Shown piece after piece: positions 16,331-29,000 of a stretch of 64,000 bases of DNA (positions within the stretch are counted from its first letter, which is position 1; the number at the start of each line of letters is the position of its first letter). The stretch comes from Rhodobacteraceae bacterium EhC02 (GTDB taxonomy: Bacteria > Pseudomonadota > Alphaproteobacteria > Rhodobacterales > Rhodobacteraceae), in the NCBI GenBank assembly GCA_001650895.1, contig LXYH01000034.1:69332-133331 (forward strand). The letters run 5' to 3'. The position numbers and the translations under genes were made by a program. Below the pieces are notes generated by a model, which did not search any database, was not told the DNA's origin, and saw only the letters and a program-made list of their open reading frames with translations.

Positions 16331-17236
16331 TCAGGACGGCGCGCAAAGCGCCGTGATCGCCTGCGCGTTCCTGTCCACGATGCGGCGGCCTGCATCTATG
16401 GCCTCTCCGGCGCGGTGCATTTCCATCAACGAGATCTGGCCCAGTTCCATGCTCAGCGTCAGATGCGCGGGGTCCGTTGCGGCGCGCGTCTTGCGGACGA
16501 ATTCGGTCATGATGTCGATCGAGACCGAGACGACCTCGGCATAGTTGGGCGACAGGGGTGTGTGGCCGTTTTCGGCCTCGTTGCCGGTCAGCATGTCCTG
16601 CAGGGGCGACACGATATGTGTCAGCACCGGTTTCTGGGACAATTGTTCCCAGAAGCTTTCACCGCCTTGCGGCTGCCGCCAAAGCGCGTTTTCCGGTTTC
16701 GCATTCGGATTGACCGCGATGGTCAGATCGGCGCCAAGGGCCCGGCAGGCCGAGGTGGGCACCGGGTTGGTCAGCCCCCCGTCCAGCAGCCATTTGCCAT
16801 CGTGCCAATAGGGGCTAAGGACGCCGGGGATCGATACCGAGCCGCGTACCGCGTGATGCACCGATCCGTGTTGCAGCCAGACCTCGCGCCCCGAAGTCAT
16901 GTCGGTGGCAACGACGATCAAGGGATGTTTCAGCTCGGCGAAGGTGTCGGGCACGCCAAGATCGGTCAGGACTTGCGTCACGACGCTGCCGCGCATCAAC
17001 CCGCCGCCGCTAAAGCTGAAATCCATCTTCGACAGGATATCGGCACGGGTTTGCGCGCGCGCCCAGCCTTCCATCTCGTCCAGGCAATCGGCAGCCCAGA
17101 CCGCCCCGATCAGCGCGCCCATCGAGGTGCCCGCCACCACATCAGGCCGGATGCCCATGTCACGCAGGGCCAGCAGGACGCCCACATGCGCCCAGCCCCG
17201 CGCCCCGCCTGACCCGAGTGCAAGGCCAAGGCGCAT
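16331..17236 (-). CDS. Patatin-like phospholipase (RssA family)
   Basis: A 301-residue patatin-fold lipid acyl hydrolase. The glycine-rich oxyanion loop GSGGARGWAH (residues 8-17), the nucleophile Ser38 in GTSMG and the catalytic aspartate in LLDGGLTNPVP form the Ser-Asp dyad. It is short and lacks extra domains, like cytoplasmic RssA-type proteins. The C-terminal part (PLSPNYAEVVSVSIDIMTEFV) is helical. It lies five bases after the uvrA stop on the same strand and so may be co-transcribed with it. The substrate is unknown. Confidence 0.9.
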   Translation of the reverse strand: MRLGLALGSGGARGWAHVGVLLALRDMGIRPDVVAGTSMGALIGAVWAADCLDEMEGWARAQTRADILSKMDFSFSGGGLMRGSVVTQVLTDLGVPDTFAELKHPLIVVATDMTSGREVWLQHGSVHHAVRGSVSIPGVLSPYWHDGKWLLDGGLTNPVPTSACRALGADLTIAVNPNAKPENALWRQPQGGESFWEQLSQKPVLTHIVSPLQDMLTGNEAENGHTPLSPNYAEVVSVSIDIMTEFVRKTRAATDPAHLTLSMELGQISLMEMHRAGEAIDAGRRIVDRNAQAITALCAPS

Positions 17237-17241
17237 CCGCC

Positions 17242-20124
<2,883 letters not shown>

Positions 20125-20187
20125 ATGTGCCCCCGTTCAGCCCTGCATAGATAGAGGAGCCGCGCCGAGTCTCCAATGATAAGTTAA

Positions 20188-20202
20188 GAACAAGTCAAGA
20201 AC
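20188..20202 (-). promoter_or_regulatory. LexA (SOS) box upstream of uvrA
   Basis: Read on the coding strand this is GTTC-TTGACTT-GTTC, an exact match to the alphaproteobacterial LexA site GTTC-N7-GTTC. It lies 64 bases before the uvrA start codon, and TATCAT downstream could serve as a -10 element. Confidence 0.85.
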
Positions 20203-20300
20203 ATCGCATTTTGTTGCCAGGGTCAACAGGGCTGCGATCTTGCAAATCCGCTGCTATTTCGTGCAAACGGCACGAAAGCAGGCGGAAGTGTCACTTTAAT

Positions 20301-20316
20301 ATTCCATTTTTGGAAT
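20301..20316. promoter_or_regulatory. ATTC-N8-GAAT palindrome before the rhodanese gene
   Basis: ATTCCATTTTTGGAAT is an inverted repeat (ATTCCA / TGGAAT around TTTT) in an AT-rich island of this GC-rich window, 83 bases before the rhodanese ATG. ATTC-N8-GAAT is, as I recall, the published site of SqrR, the sulfide-responsive ArsR-type repressor of Rhodobacter, which fits a sulfur-transfer gene downstream. No sqrR gene is in the window. Confidence 0.6.
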
Positions 20317-20398
20317 TTATTTGCTAGACGATCTTGACCGGTGGCACAGGCCACCCAAATTGCCTGCACGTCATACCCCGCAGAAAGGACCTGCCCCC

Positions 20399-20755
20399 AT
20401 GTTCGGTTTCAAGCGTCAGTCTTCCCCCGCCCTGCCCATTGCCGATGCCATTGCGCGCGTCGCGGCGGGTGACATGATCCTGATCGACGTGCGTGATCAT
20501 TCCGAGGTGGCGCAGACCGGCAAGGCGCGGGGTGCGCTGCATATTCCGCTGATGCGCCTGCCCATGATGGCCGATCCGCGCCATCCCGATTTCGACGCGC
20601 GGCTGGCCGGTGGCAAGCCCATCGCGCTTTACTGCGCCTCGGGTGCCCGTTCGGGGATGGCCGCTAATATCCTGCAGAAACTGGGCCATGCCGATACGCA
20701 TAACCTGGGTGGTCTGCAGCACTGGGCCGCAGCGGGCGGCGCAATCGAGCGCTGA
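20399..20755 (+). CDS. Rhodanese-like sulfurtransferase
   Basis: A 118-residue single-domain rhodanese. The domain fills the protein: LIDVRDHSEVAQTGKARGALHIP is the typical first half, and the active loop CASGARSG carries the sulfur-accepting Cys79. Such proteins move sulfane sulfur between thiols, thiosulfate and persulfides. The start at 20399 has GAAAGGA upstream; extra in-frame codons before it cover the promoter. The gene stands alone and ends four bases from a convergent methyltransferase. The palindrome at 20301-20316 suggests sulfide- or persulfide-dependent control. Confidence 0.9.
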   Translation: MFGFKRQSSPALPIADAIARVAAGDMILIDVRDHSEVAQTGKARGALHIPLMRLPMMADPRHPDFDARLAGGKPIALYCASGARSGMAANILQKLGHADTHNLGGLQHWAAAGGAIER

Positions 20756-20758
20756 TCC

Positions 20759-21319
20759 TCAGGTCCGGCGGGCGATAGCCCAGGACAGGATCGGAAAATC
20801 GGGATCATTCTCAAGATCATCGGTGGCCGGATCATGTTCCGGCGGCCAGCTGTCTTCAAGGTTGCGCCGCGCGGCGTGCCGGTTGCCCCATTGAAAGCTG
20901 CGGATCTCGTCAGGGTCGAAGCCGCCTTCGATCAGCAGGTTCTTCAGCCCGCGCGCCGACCAGCGCGAACAATCCACGGGTGCGCCGTGGAACGGGATCA
21001 TGAAGGGCACCGCAACCCAGAAATGCCCGCCCTGTCGCAGCATCCGGTAGATGTTGCGCGTGGCGGCAAAGGGGCGGTCCAGATGTTCCCAGACCTGGTT
21101 GGCGAGGATCAGGTCGAATTTCATCGGCTTGCCCGCCTCGTCGCGGATCGGCCCCGCGCAGATGTCATGCTTGGGATAGCGCAGCTGCGTGTAACTGCGG
21201 AACGTGAAGCGTTCGCCGAACTTGCCCGAGATTTCAGCCACATCCAGCGTTTCGGGCTGCAAGGCGCGGATCAGCGCCTTGCTTTCACGATAAAGAACGA
21301 TGCGGTTCAAACTCGTCAC
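20759..21319 (-). CDS. Class I SAM-dependent methyltransferase domain protein
   Basis: A 186-residue Methyltransf_11-like protein. The region FDLILANQVWEHLDRPFAATRNIYRMLRQGGHFWVAVPF is the motif IV-V core of class I methyltransferases. The usual N-terminal glycine-rich SAM motif is not obvious (LDVAEISGKFGERF may take its place), so activity is not certain. The start is a GTG at 21319 with AAAGG about 11 bases upstream. It is 22 bases after the lpdA stop and may be co-transcribed with it. The substrate is unknown. Confidence 0.75.
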   Translation of the reverse strand: MTSLNRIVLYRESKALIRALQPETLDVAEISGKFGERFTFRSYTQLRYPKHDICAGPIRDEAGKPMKFDLILANQVWEHLDRPFAATRNIYRMLRQGGHFWVAVPFMIPFHGAPVDCSRWSARGLKNLLIEGGFDPDEIRSFQWGNRHAARRNLEDSWPPEHDPATDDLENDPDFPILSWAIARRT

Positions 21320-21341
21320 GGGTCACAGGGCCTTTCGGCGA

Positions 21342-22736
21342 TCAGAAGTGCAGCGCGCGTCCGTAGGCGTCCAGCACGGATTCGTGCATCATTTCGGACA
21401 GGGTCGGATGCGGGAAGACCGTGTTCATCAGGTCTTCCTCGGTGGTTTCCAGCGTGCGACCGATCACATAGCCCTGGATCAGTTCGGTCACTTCCGTGCC
21501 CACCATATGCGCGCCCAGCAACTCGCCCGTCTTGGCATCGAACACGGTCTTGATCATGCCTTCGGCCTCGCCCAGTGCGATGGCCTTGCCATTGCCGATG
21601 AAGGGGAAGCGGCCCACCTTGACGTCATGGCCCGCCGCCTTGGCCTTGGCTTCGGTCAGGCCGACGCTGGCGATCTGCGGATGGCAATAGGTGCAGCCCG
21701 CGATGCTTTCGGGTTTGACCGGGTGCGGATGACCACCCGCGATCAGTTCGGCCACCATCACGCCTTCGTGGCTGGCCTTGTGCGCCAGCCAGGGCGCGCC
21801 GGCGATATCGCCGATCGCATAAAGCCCCTCGACCCCGGTGCGGCAATAGGCATCCGTCACCACATGGGTGCGGTCGATGGTGACGCCCAGAGCCTCAAGC
21901 CCCAGACCTTCGGTATTGCCCACGATGCCCACGGCGGAAATCACCGTGTCAAAGGTCATCTTTTCGACCTTGCCGCCGGTTTCGATATGCGCGGTCACAC
22001 TGCCCTTGGCGCGGTCCAGCTGCTTGACGGTGGATTTTTCGAGGATCGTCATCCCCTGTTTCTGGAAGGATTTGCGCGCGAAACTCGCGATTTCCTCGTC
22101 CTCGACGGGCAGGATGCGATCCATCACCTCGACCACGGTCGTGTCGGCGCCAAGCGTGTTGTAGAAGCTGGCGAATTCGATGCCGATGGCACCCGAACCG
22201 ATGACCAGCAGCTTTTTCGGCATATGCGGCGGCACCAGCGCGTGACGATAGGACCAGACCAGATCGCCATCCGCCTCGAGACCAGGCAATTCGCGCGCCC
22301 GCGCGCCTGTGGCCAGCACGATGTTCGGCGCGCTCAGCTCTTCGGTGCCCTTGTCGGTCTTGACGGTCACGCGGCCTTTGGCGGGGATCGTCGCCCCGCC
22401 CATCACGACAGTGATCTTGTTCTTCTTCATCAGGTGGCCAATGCCCGAGGACAGCTGCTTGGCCACCCCGCGCGAGCGTTTCACGACCGCGTCCAGATCA
22501 TAGGTGATGTTTTCGGCGCCAAGACCGAATTCCTTGGCCCGGTGCATCAGGTGGAACACTTCGGAGGACCGCAGCATCGCCTTGGTCGGGATGCAGCCCC
22601 AGTTCAGGCAGATGCCGCCAAGGTTCTCGCGTTCGACGATCACGACCTTCAGACCCAGCTGCGCCGCGCGTATCGCCGCGACATAACCCCCCGGCCCCGC
22701 GCCGATCACGATCAGATCAAATGCTTTGGCAGACAT
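21342..22736 (-). CDS. lpdA: Dihydrolipoyl dehydrogenase (E3)
   Basis: A 464-residue E3 flavoprotein that reoxidises dihydrolipoyl groups of 2-oxoacid dehydrogenase complexes with NAD. The FAD motif IGAGPGGYVAAIRAAQLG is N-terminal, the redox-active disulfide is Cys43-Cys48 in GGICLNWGCIPTKAML, a second dinucleotide fold begins KLLVIGSGAIGIEFA, and the catalytic His-Glu pair is in FPHPTLSEMMHE. The window also holds the genes for E1 and E2 of pyruvate dehydrogenase but no E3 in that operon. The shared palindrome before lpdA and pdhA makes this the likely E3 partner. The ATG has a GGAGGGG six bases upstream. Confidence 0.96.
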   Translation of the reverse strand: MSAKAFDLIVIGAGPGGYVAAIRAAQLGLKVVIVERENLGGICLNWGCIPTKAMLRSSEVFHLMHRAKEFGLGAENITYDLDAVVKRSRGVAKQLSSGIGHLMKKNKITVVMGGATIPAKGRVTVKTDKGTEELSAPNIVLATGARARELPGLEADGDLVWSYRHALVPPHMPKKLLVIGSGAIGIEFASFYNTLGADTTVVEVMDRILPVEDEEIASFARKSFQKQGMTILEKSTVKQLDRAKGSVTAHIETGGKVEKMTFDTVISAVGIVGNTEGLGLEALGVTIDRTHVVTDAYCRTGVEGLYAIGDIAGAPWLAHKASHEGVMVAELIAGGHPHPVKPESIAGCTYCHPQIASVGLTEAKAKAAGHDVKVGRFPFIGNGKAIALGEAEGMIKTVFDAKTGELLGAHMVGTEVTELIQGYVIGRTLETTEEDLMNTVFPHPTLSEMMHESVLDAYGRALHF

Positions 22737-22754
22737 GCGCCCCTCCGAATCCAG

Positions 22755-22780
22755 AAATTAGTTTGACGTTAAACTAATTT
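22755..22780. promoter_or_regulatory. Perfect palindrome before lpdA, shared with pdhA
   Basis: Arms AAATTAGTTT and AAACTAATTT are exact reverse complements around GACGTT, a 26-base element. It ends just before the lpdA ribosome binding site; its centre is about 32 bases from the ATG. The core TAGTTT-GACGTT-AAACTA differs in only two bases from the pdhA element at 46559-46578. Probably a repressor operator; as RNA it could also form a hairpin. Confidence 0.75.
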
Positions 22781-22850
22781 CGGCAAAGCATCAACGCGGC
22801 ATATCCGCGACTGGGTTGTCCCGGTCGCGGTCATGACCTGTCAGGAAGGA

Positions 22851-23426
22851 TCAACCGGCCTGCAACTGCCGGACGGTCTCGCCATAGCCGCCCTGATCGA
22901 CATAGTCGCGTTCCGGCGCGGTCGAGGGGCGCGCAAGTGCGGCATTGCGATAGGGAAAACGGCCGAACAGGCGGATCACCTCGCGATGGGCCTTGGCATG
23001 CAACAGGTTGGACGCACCGGTTTCCGGCATCCGTTCATGCATCAGGCGCACGCAGCGTTCCTGGTCGCACAGGTTCTCGGAATGCATCAGAGGCAGGTAA
23101 AAGAACTGGCGGGCCGGTTCCGCGATCTTCAGATCCCATTTGCGGTCGATGGCGTTCTTGGCCGCGGCCAACGCGCTGCGGTCGGTTTCGAAGGCGCGGG
23201 CAGAGCCGCGGAACATGTTGCGCGGGAACTGGTCGGTCAGGATGACATAGGCAAGCGCCCCGCTGGGATAGGTCAGCCAGAGGCCATGCGCCCCTTCGAC
23301 CGCTTCTTCCCATGCGCCCATGAACCTGTCGCGGATCCTCTGATCCAGCGCATCATCCGTTGCATACCAATCTGCCGGCGTCAGGTCATCCAGCCAGAAT
23401 GACAACACCTCGTCCGCACTTACCAT
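22851..23426 (-). CDS. DUF924 family protein
   Basis: A 191-residue DUF924 protein, a helical family of unknown biochemical role. The N-terminal VLSFWLDDLTPADWYATDDALDQRIRDRF and the later LTDQFPRNMFRGSARAFETD, FFYLPLMHSE and HREVIRLFGRFPYRNAALAR segments are the conserved blocks. I start at 23426 because GAGGAGGGG lies upstream; the longer frame has no binding site. A weak hairpin separates it from the MFS gene upstream. Confidence 0.88.
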   Translation of the reverse strand: MVSADEVLSFWLDDLTPADWYATDDALDQRIRDRFMGAWEEAVEGAHGLWLTYPSGALAYVILTDQFPRNMFRGSARAFETDRSALAAAKNAIDRKWDLKIAEPARQFFYLPLMHSENLCDQERCVRLMHERMPETGASNLLHAKAHREVIRLFGRFPYRNAALARPSTAPERDYVDQGGYGETVRQLQAG

Positions 23427-23456
23427 CACGCCCCTCCTCACCGTTGCCGGGATCAT

Positions 23457-23475
23457 AAAAAGGTTACAAAACCTT
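23457..23475 (-). terminator. Weak hairpin terminator after the MFS gene
   Basis: On the minus strand AAGGTT-TTGT-AACCTT is followed by TTT. The stem has only six base pairs and is AT-rich, so it would be a weak terminator between the MFS and DUF924 genes. Confidence 0.4.
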
Positions 23476-23536
23476 CAACCAACCTGCCCAGTAAATAATT
23501 ACGACAGTTTCGTCATACAATCTGATGGTTGCGGTA

Positions 23537-24802
23537 TCAGGCCGATTTGTCGCGCTCCTGCTCGGCGTCGGCGGTGCTGATGGCATATTCGCGCGCCACA
23601 TCCAGCGCGACCGAGGTCGCGGTGGGCGAAATCGGCGTATAGGTGGCGGTTTCGGATATGGCCGGCGCGCGGCGCTGGGTCATGCGATACGCGGCATAGA
23701 GCGCCAGGGAAATCAGCAGGACCGCGATCACAAGGAAGTAGCCGGGCGATCCGAAAACGCCCATCATCCACCCGGTGACAAGCGGGCCTGCAATCGCGCC
23801 AAGGCCGTTGATGAACAAAAGCCCACCCGACGCGGCCGCCATGTCGTCGCGGTCAAGAAAGTCGTTCGTATAGGCGATCAGCAGCGAATAGAGCGGGTTG
23901 CTGGTGCCGCCGACCAGAAAGGCCGCGCCCAGCAACAAGGGAAAGGACGTCCCCGCCACCATGCCCAGAAGCGCCCCGGACCCGCCAAGTGCGGCGGTCA
24001 GCAGGATCAGCATGCGCCGGTCCATCCGGTCCGACAGCCAGCCCAGCGGAAATTGCAGCATCGTCGCCCCCAGGTAGAAGGCGGTCACGAACATCGAGAT
24101 TTCGGGGATGCTGAGGCCGGTCTGCGCACCGTAGACAGCGGCCATGCCGAATTGCGCGGCAAAGACACCGCCCAGCAGGAACATCCCCATGCAGCCCAGC
24201 GGCGAAACCTTGAACAGCTGACCCAGGGTCATCGGCTTCGTGGTGTCGAAGGCCGGCGTCGGCGTGACCGACAGAAGGATCGGGGCAAAGGCGATCGAGA
24301 CCAGGACCGACGGGATCACGAAAAGGATGAAACCACCGGGATCGGCCACCAGCAGGAGGCCCTGCGCGATCATGATGCCGCCGACCTGCACCAGCATGTA
24401 CATCGACAGCGCCTGGCCACGTGTCTCGTTGGTGGCGGCGTTGTTCAGCCAGCTTTCGGCGGTCACATAGACCCCGCAGAAGCAGAACCCGATCACCACG
24501 CGGCAGGCCATCCAGACCCATGGGTTGGGCCAGCTGGGATAAAGGATCAGCACCGCCGAAATCAACGAGGCAAGTGCGGCGAAGACCCGCACATGGCCGA
24601 CGCGGCGGATCATTTCGGGCGCAAGCTTCGATCCGCCCAGAAAGCCCACGAAATAGGCCGACATGATCATCGACATCTCGAAGGTGGAAAACCCCTCGAT
24701 CTCGCCGCGCACACCCAGCAGCGTCCCCTGCAAGCCATTGCCGATCATCAGCAGCAAAAGCCCCAGCAGAAGCGCCCATGCATTGGACAGGAATTTCAGC
24801 AT
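23537..24802 (-). CDS. MFS transporter (YcaD-like)
   Basis: A 421-residue major facilitator with about twelve hydrophobic segments. The loop between helices 2 and 3 (GGSKLAPEMIRRVGHVRVFAALA) and the repeat in the second half (QFPLGWLSDRMDRRMLILLTAA) match the MFS D/G-R-x-G-R pattern. The general look is of the YcaD/CynX-like drug or metabolite exporters, but no substrate can be named. The C-terminal tail (SETATYTPISPTATSVALD...) is soluble. AAGGAGGG four bases before the ATG supports this start. It follows queA on the same strand, about 130 bases away. Confidence 0.85.
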   Translation of the reverse strand: MLKFLSNAWALLLGLLLLMIGNGLQGTLLGVRGEIEGFSTFEMSMIMSAYFVGFLGGSKLAPEMIRRVGHVRVFAALASLISAVLILYPSWPNPWVWMACRVVIGFCFCGVYVTAESWLNNAATNETRGQALSMYMLVQVGGIMIAQGLLLVADPGGFILFVIPSVLVSIAFAPILLSVTPTPAFDTTKPMTLGQLFKVSPLGCMGMFLLGGVFAAQFGMAAVYGAQTGLSIPEISMFVTAFYLGATMLQFPLGWLSDRMDRRMLILLTAALGGSGALLGMVAGTSFPLLLGAAFLVGGTSNPLYSLLIAYTNDFLDRDDMAAASGGLLFINGLGAIAGPLVTGWMMGVFGSPGYFLVIAVLLISLALYAAYRMTQRRAPAISETATYTPISPTATSVALDVAREYAISTADAEQERDKSA

Positions 24803-24936
24803 TGGGCCCTCCTTGGCAGCGCCGCACCTCGTGCCACGGGAATGTAACTGCAGGCTAACGGGGGCCTGCCTTGCCTGTCATGGACAAAAACGACTCATCC
24901 GTGTCGCGGTTCTTGTCTTGGCCCCTCACTCACATC

Positions 24937-25992
24937 TCAGCGCGGCGGGATCAACAGGGAGGCATCACCATAGGAGAAGAACCTGTAGCGTTCCGCCACG
25001 GCATGGGCATAGATCCGCCGGATCCTGTCCTGCCCCATCAGCGCCGAGACCAGCATCATCAGCGTGGATTTCGGAAGGTGGAAATTGGTCATCAGCGCGT
25101 CGGTCACGTGGAAGGTGAAGCCGGGATAGATGAAGATGTCGGTATCGCCCGAAAAAGGCGCGATCTGGCCGGTCGCGCGCGCCGCCGTTTCGATCAGGCG
25201 CAGCGCGGTGGTGCCCACGGGGATGATCCGGCCACCCGCTGCCCGTGTCGCGGCAATCTCGGCGGCGGCGGTCGCGCTGACCTCGCCCCATTCGGCATGC
25301 ATGCGGTGGGTGGTCACGTCATCGACCTTGACCGGCAGGAAGGTGCCCGCCCCCACATGCAGCGTCACATGGGTGAACTGCACGCCCATCGCGGCCAGCG
25401 CCGCAAGCAGCGGCTCGTCGAAATGCAGGGAGGCCGTGGGCGCGGCCACGGCCCCCGACCGTTTGGCCCAGACCGTCTGGTAATCTTCCTTGTCCTGCGC
25501 ATCCGCCGCGCGGCGCGCGGCGATGTAGGGGGGAAGCGGCATCGCCCCCGCCTCGGCCAGGGCTGCGTCGAAATCGGGGCCGGTCAGGTTGAAGGACAAA
25601 AGGCCCTGCCCGTCCTCGCGCCCTTCGAGCACGGCGGAAAGATCATCCGAGAACACGACCGTCTCGCCCTCGCGCAGCTTTTTCAGCGGCTTGATCAGCG
25701 CGGACCAAAGCCCGCCGGGGCGCGGCTCCAGCAGCGTCACCTCGATCCGGGCCGAGGTATCGCCCGCCTCGCCATGCCGGTGGCGCTGCCCCAACAGGCG
25801 CGCGGGGATCACCCGCGTGTCGTTCAGGATCAACCTGTCGCCCGGCCGCAGCCATGTCGTCAGATCGCGCACATGGGCGTCATGGAAGGCATCGCCATCG
25901 GCCACCAGAAGCCGGGCGGCGCTGCGGGGCTTGACCGGGCGCGTGGCGATCAGGTCATCGGGCAGGTCGAAGTCGAAATCGGACAGGTGCAT
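24937..25992 (-). CDS. queA: S-adenosylmethionine:tRNA ribosyltransferase-isomerase
   Basis: A 351-residue QueA, which transfers and isomerises the ribosyl group of SAM onto preQ1 in tRNA to make epoxyqueuosine. The start [19 protein letters not shown] is the typical N-terminus, followed by [15 protein letters not shown], the long [15 protein letters not shown] segment, MHAEWGEVS, and the C-terminal [25 protein letters not shown] block. Sequence upstream of 25992 is in frame but atypical, so I start at MHLSDF. The AsmA-like gene lies upstream on the same strand, 103 bases away. Confidence 0.95.
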   Translation of the reverse strand: MHLSDFDFDLPDDLIATRPVKPRSAARLLVADGDAFHDAHVRDLTTWLRPGDRLILNDTRVIPARLLGQRHRHGEAGDTSARIEVTLLEPRPGGLWSALIKPLKKLREGETVVFSDDLSAVLEGREDGQGLLSFNLTGPDFDAALAEAGAMPLPPYIAARRAADAQDKEDYQTVWAKRSGAVAAPTASLHFDEPLLAALAAMGVQFTHVTLHVGAGTFLPVKVDDVTTHRMHAEWGEVSATAAAEIAATRAAGGRIIPVGTTALRLIETAARATGQIAPFSGDTDIFIYPGFTFHVTDALMTNFHLPKSTLMMLVSALMGQDRIRRIYAHAVAERYRFFSYGDASLLIPPR

Positions 25993-26095
25993 GGGCGGTC
26001 TCGTGCTGGGCATGGGCAGGGTGGTCGCCTGAGGCGGCTGACGGTCTGGGGGCAGATAGACATAGCGCCCGCGACCTGCAACCACCCAAGATGCC

Positions 26096-29000
26096 TCAGG
26101 GGGTGGCATCGGGCGCGGGGCGGCGGAACACCTCGCGCAGGAAGCCCGGCGCCAGTGCGGACAACGGGTTCAACTGGACCTGCGGGTTCTCGGGCGTGCC
26201 GCGCAGACGGTAGGTGAAGCCGATCAGCCCCTCGCCCTTGCGGGTCAGCAGCGATCCGATCCCGTTGATCATGTAGACCGGGGAAAACACGCCCTGGAAT
26301 TCCATCTGCTTGCGCGCGACATCATATATACCGTCCATCGACACCCCCAGCGAGGCCCCCACGGCCGAGCCGGAGCGCAGCACGACCCGGTCGGGCGTCA
26401 GCAGGAAATCGGCCTCGACCTCGGCAAAGTGAAGCCCCGCTCCGTTCATCTGCTCCAGAAGGCCAACCACGCTGACGGCGTTGATCAGCGCGGCCAGCGC
26501 CGGTGCATCGCGCAGGCGCAGGTTGTCCACCCGCAGCGTGCCGTCGTAACTGCCGGGTGCCGCGGCGGGGCGCAGTGTCATGTCCAGCGTGCCGTCGCGG
26601 GCCTGGGGCAACAACCCGGCGGCGGCGATCACGCGGCCAGCCGTATCGGACTGGATGCGGAAGGCGCTGCGCCCGTTCATCGGCACCACGCGACCGACGA
26701 CTTCGGCCTCGCCGTTCACGCTGCCGCGGAAATTGCCATCCAGCCCGCCATTGGTGGTGAAATCGCCGCGAAAGCCCGTCAGCGCGATACCTTCCGTGAT
26801 GACCAGCCGATCCAGCGCCACGCGCAGCGGTCCCCCGGACTGGGCGCTGCCCGCATCCGATCCGCCAAGGGTGCTGCGCCGCATGTCGGCGGTGCCGCCG
26901 GTCACGGCGATCGCGGGCACACGTCCCGCCCCGCGTCCCGTCAGGGTCACGGGGGCATCCAGCCAGTCACCGGCGCGCACACGGTCCAGACGCGCGGTGC
27001 CCAGTTGCCCCTCGGGCGTAAACTCAATCGCCCCGGTCAGGTTCATGCCCGGCGCCTCAAGCGCGATCCGGTCCACCGCCACGGGCGTGCCAAGGCTGCC
27101 GCGCACCTCGAGCTTGCCACGGCTGGCGCGCGGCAGGCTCCAGCCCAGGGGCGGCACCGAAAGACCAAGACCCGCCAGGTCAGAGGTCAGGTTGAAACGC
27201 GGCGTGCCGTCGCGCGACAGGTCCAGCGCGATCTGCCCTTGGGCCGCACCGCTGAAGGTTCCGGGCGGCAGATCCAGCCTGAATTCATCCGCGAAGGCCT
27301 GCGACAGGGTGACAGTGCCCCTGACCTGGCTTTCACCGCGCGTATTGTCCTTCAGCGTGGTGCTCCATGTCGCGTCGAAAGGGACATCGCCCAGCAGGCC
27401 CTTGCCCCCGATGCTGAGGCTGGTGGTATCGGCCCTGAGGTCCAGCGCCGCGGCGCGCAGGGTCCGGCCCGGCATGATCTGCGTGCTTTGCACATCGCGC
27501 AGACGTGCGGTCACGGCAAAGCGCAGATCCGAAGGCGCCATGGGGCGGATCAGCGGCAGGTCGATCAGGGCCGTCACCTCGGCCTGCCCATCGGCAAGGT
27601 CCACCGCGCGGCCCGCCTTTTCGATGAGCCGAAGATTGGGACTGTCCAGCATGGACAGCCCGGCCGTGATGCTGCCCTGCCCCACCAGCCGCACCTGCGC
27701 CCGGGCCGGGCGCTGGCGCACGTCGGGAATGATGAAACTGGTGCCCGCCAGATCAAGCGTACCGCCAGCCGGAGGGGTCACACGGCCACGGGTCGCACTG
27801 ACCACGAAACGGTTTCCGGTCAGGCTGGCCTGACCCGCGGCATCGGTCAGCAGCGGCATGTCGCGCGCATAGGTCACATTCGCCCCGTCGAAACCGAACC
27901 CGAGGTACAGCTTGTCCTCGCCGCCCGGATTGCGCCGCCATCCCAGCTGGATATCGTGCAGACGCGCGCTGTGCAGGTTCTCGGCCACCCAGTTGCGGGT
28001 GTTGGGCACAACGCGTTCGGGCCAGAGTTGCAGCACGCGTTCCGGCAGGACGGCATCCATGCTGCCGTTGACGGCCACTTTCCAGCCATCCGACGTGATG
28101 CCGACCTGCCCGTCCAGCAGCAGCCTTTGACCCCGGTCGAACAGGGTCAACTGCCCCAGCGACAGGCGGAACGGCTCCAGGTCGAGGCGCAGGTCCAGCA
28201 GCGCCTCTTCCAGTTCGACGGGGGTTTCGTAAAGATCCGCCGGGTCGGCAATGATGTCACTGATGCGAAACTGCCCCAGCAGGCTGGCGGGCCAGCCATC
28301 CTGCAGCGCGGCGATGGTGGCATGTCCTTCGGCGCGGGCCGTGATCCATTTGCTGCGCACCGACAGGTCATCGAAGGCCAGCTGTCCGGTTTGCGGGGTG
28401 AAGGTCATGTAGGCGCGCGCGGCGTCGAAAGGGATCGGGGCCGCCTCGTCGCTGGGCTGCACCACGCCCTGGCCGATCTGCAGCGCCACGCTCAGCGGGC
28501 CGGGGGTGCCGGCCTCATCGACGCTGACCCGCATCGCACCCGAAATGGGCGCGCGCAACACGCCAAGCCATGCCAGCGCACTGGACTGGCTGGCCAGGTC
28601 CACGGCCGTGATGTCTTCGAAGCTGAGCCCGATCTGCGCCGCCGAGGTGCCGATCCGACCGGTGTAATTCATGCTGAGCGAGGTGGCATAGTCATAGCCC
28701 GACAGCAGCGCCACATCCCCGCGCAGCCGCAGGTCATCGCCGTCGCGGCGCAGTTCCAGCCGCCCGCCATCCACCTGCCAGGCGCGGCCGGTGCGCGCAT
28801 CCTCGTAGCGCAGGCCAAGGTTGTCGGCGTCGATCACCCGCAGCCCGGCAAAGCGTGGCTGTGTCAGCAGGTTGTCCAGCCCCTCGATCAGCGCGGCGGG
28901 GTTCGGCGCACGTTCCACCGGGGGCAGCGCATCGCCAAGCGCCAGGTCGAACGTGCCGTCGGCCATCCGGCGCATCGTCATCCTGAGACCGGACAGGGTC

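Noticed and set aside
22755-22780. CtrA-type site (TTAA-N7-TTAA) at lpdA
   Set aside because: TTAG-N7-TTAA can be read inside the palindrome, but one half-site is mismatched, and the perfect symmetry shared with pdhA is a better explanation.
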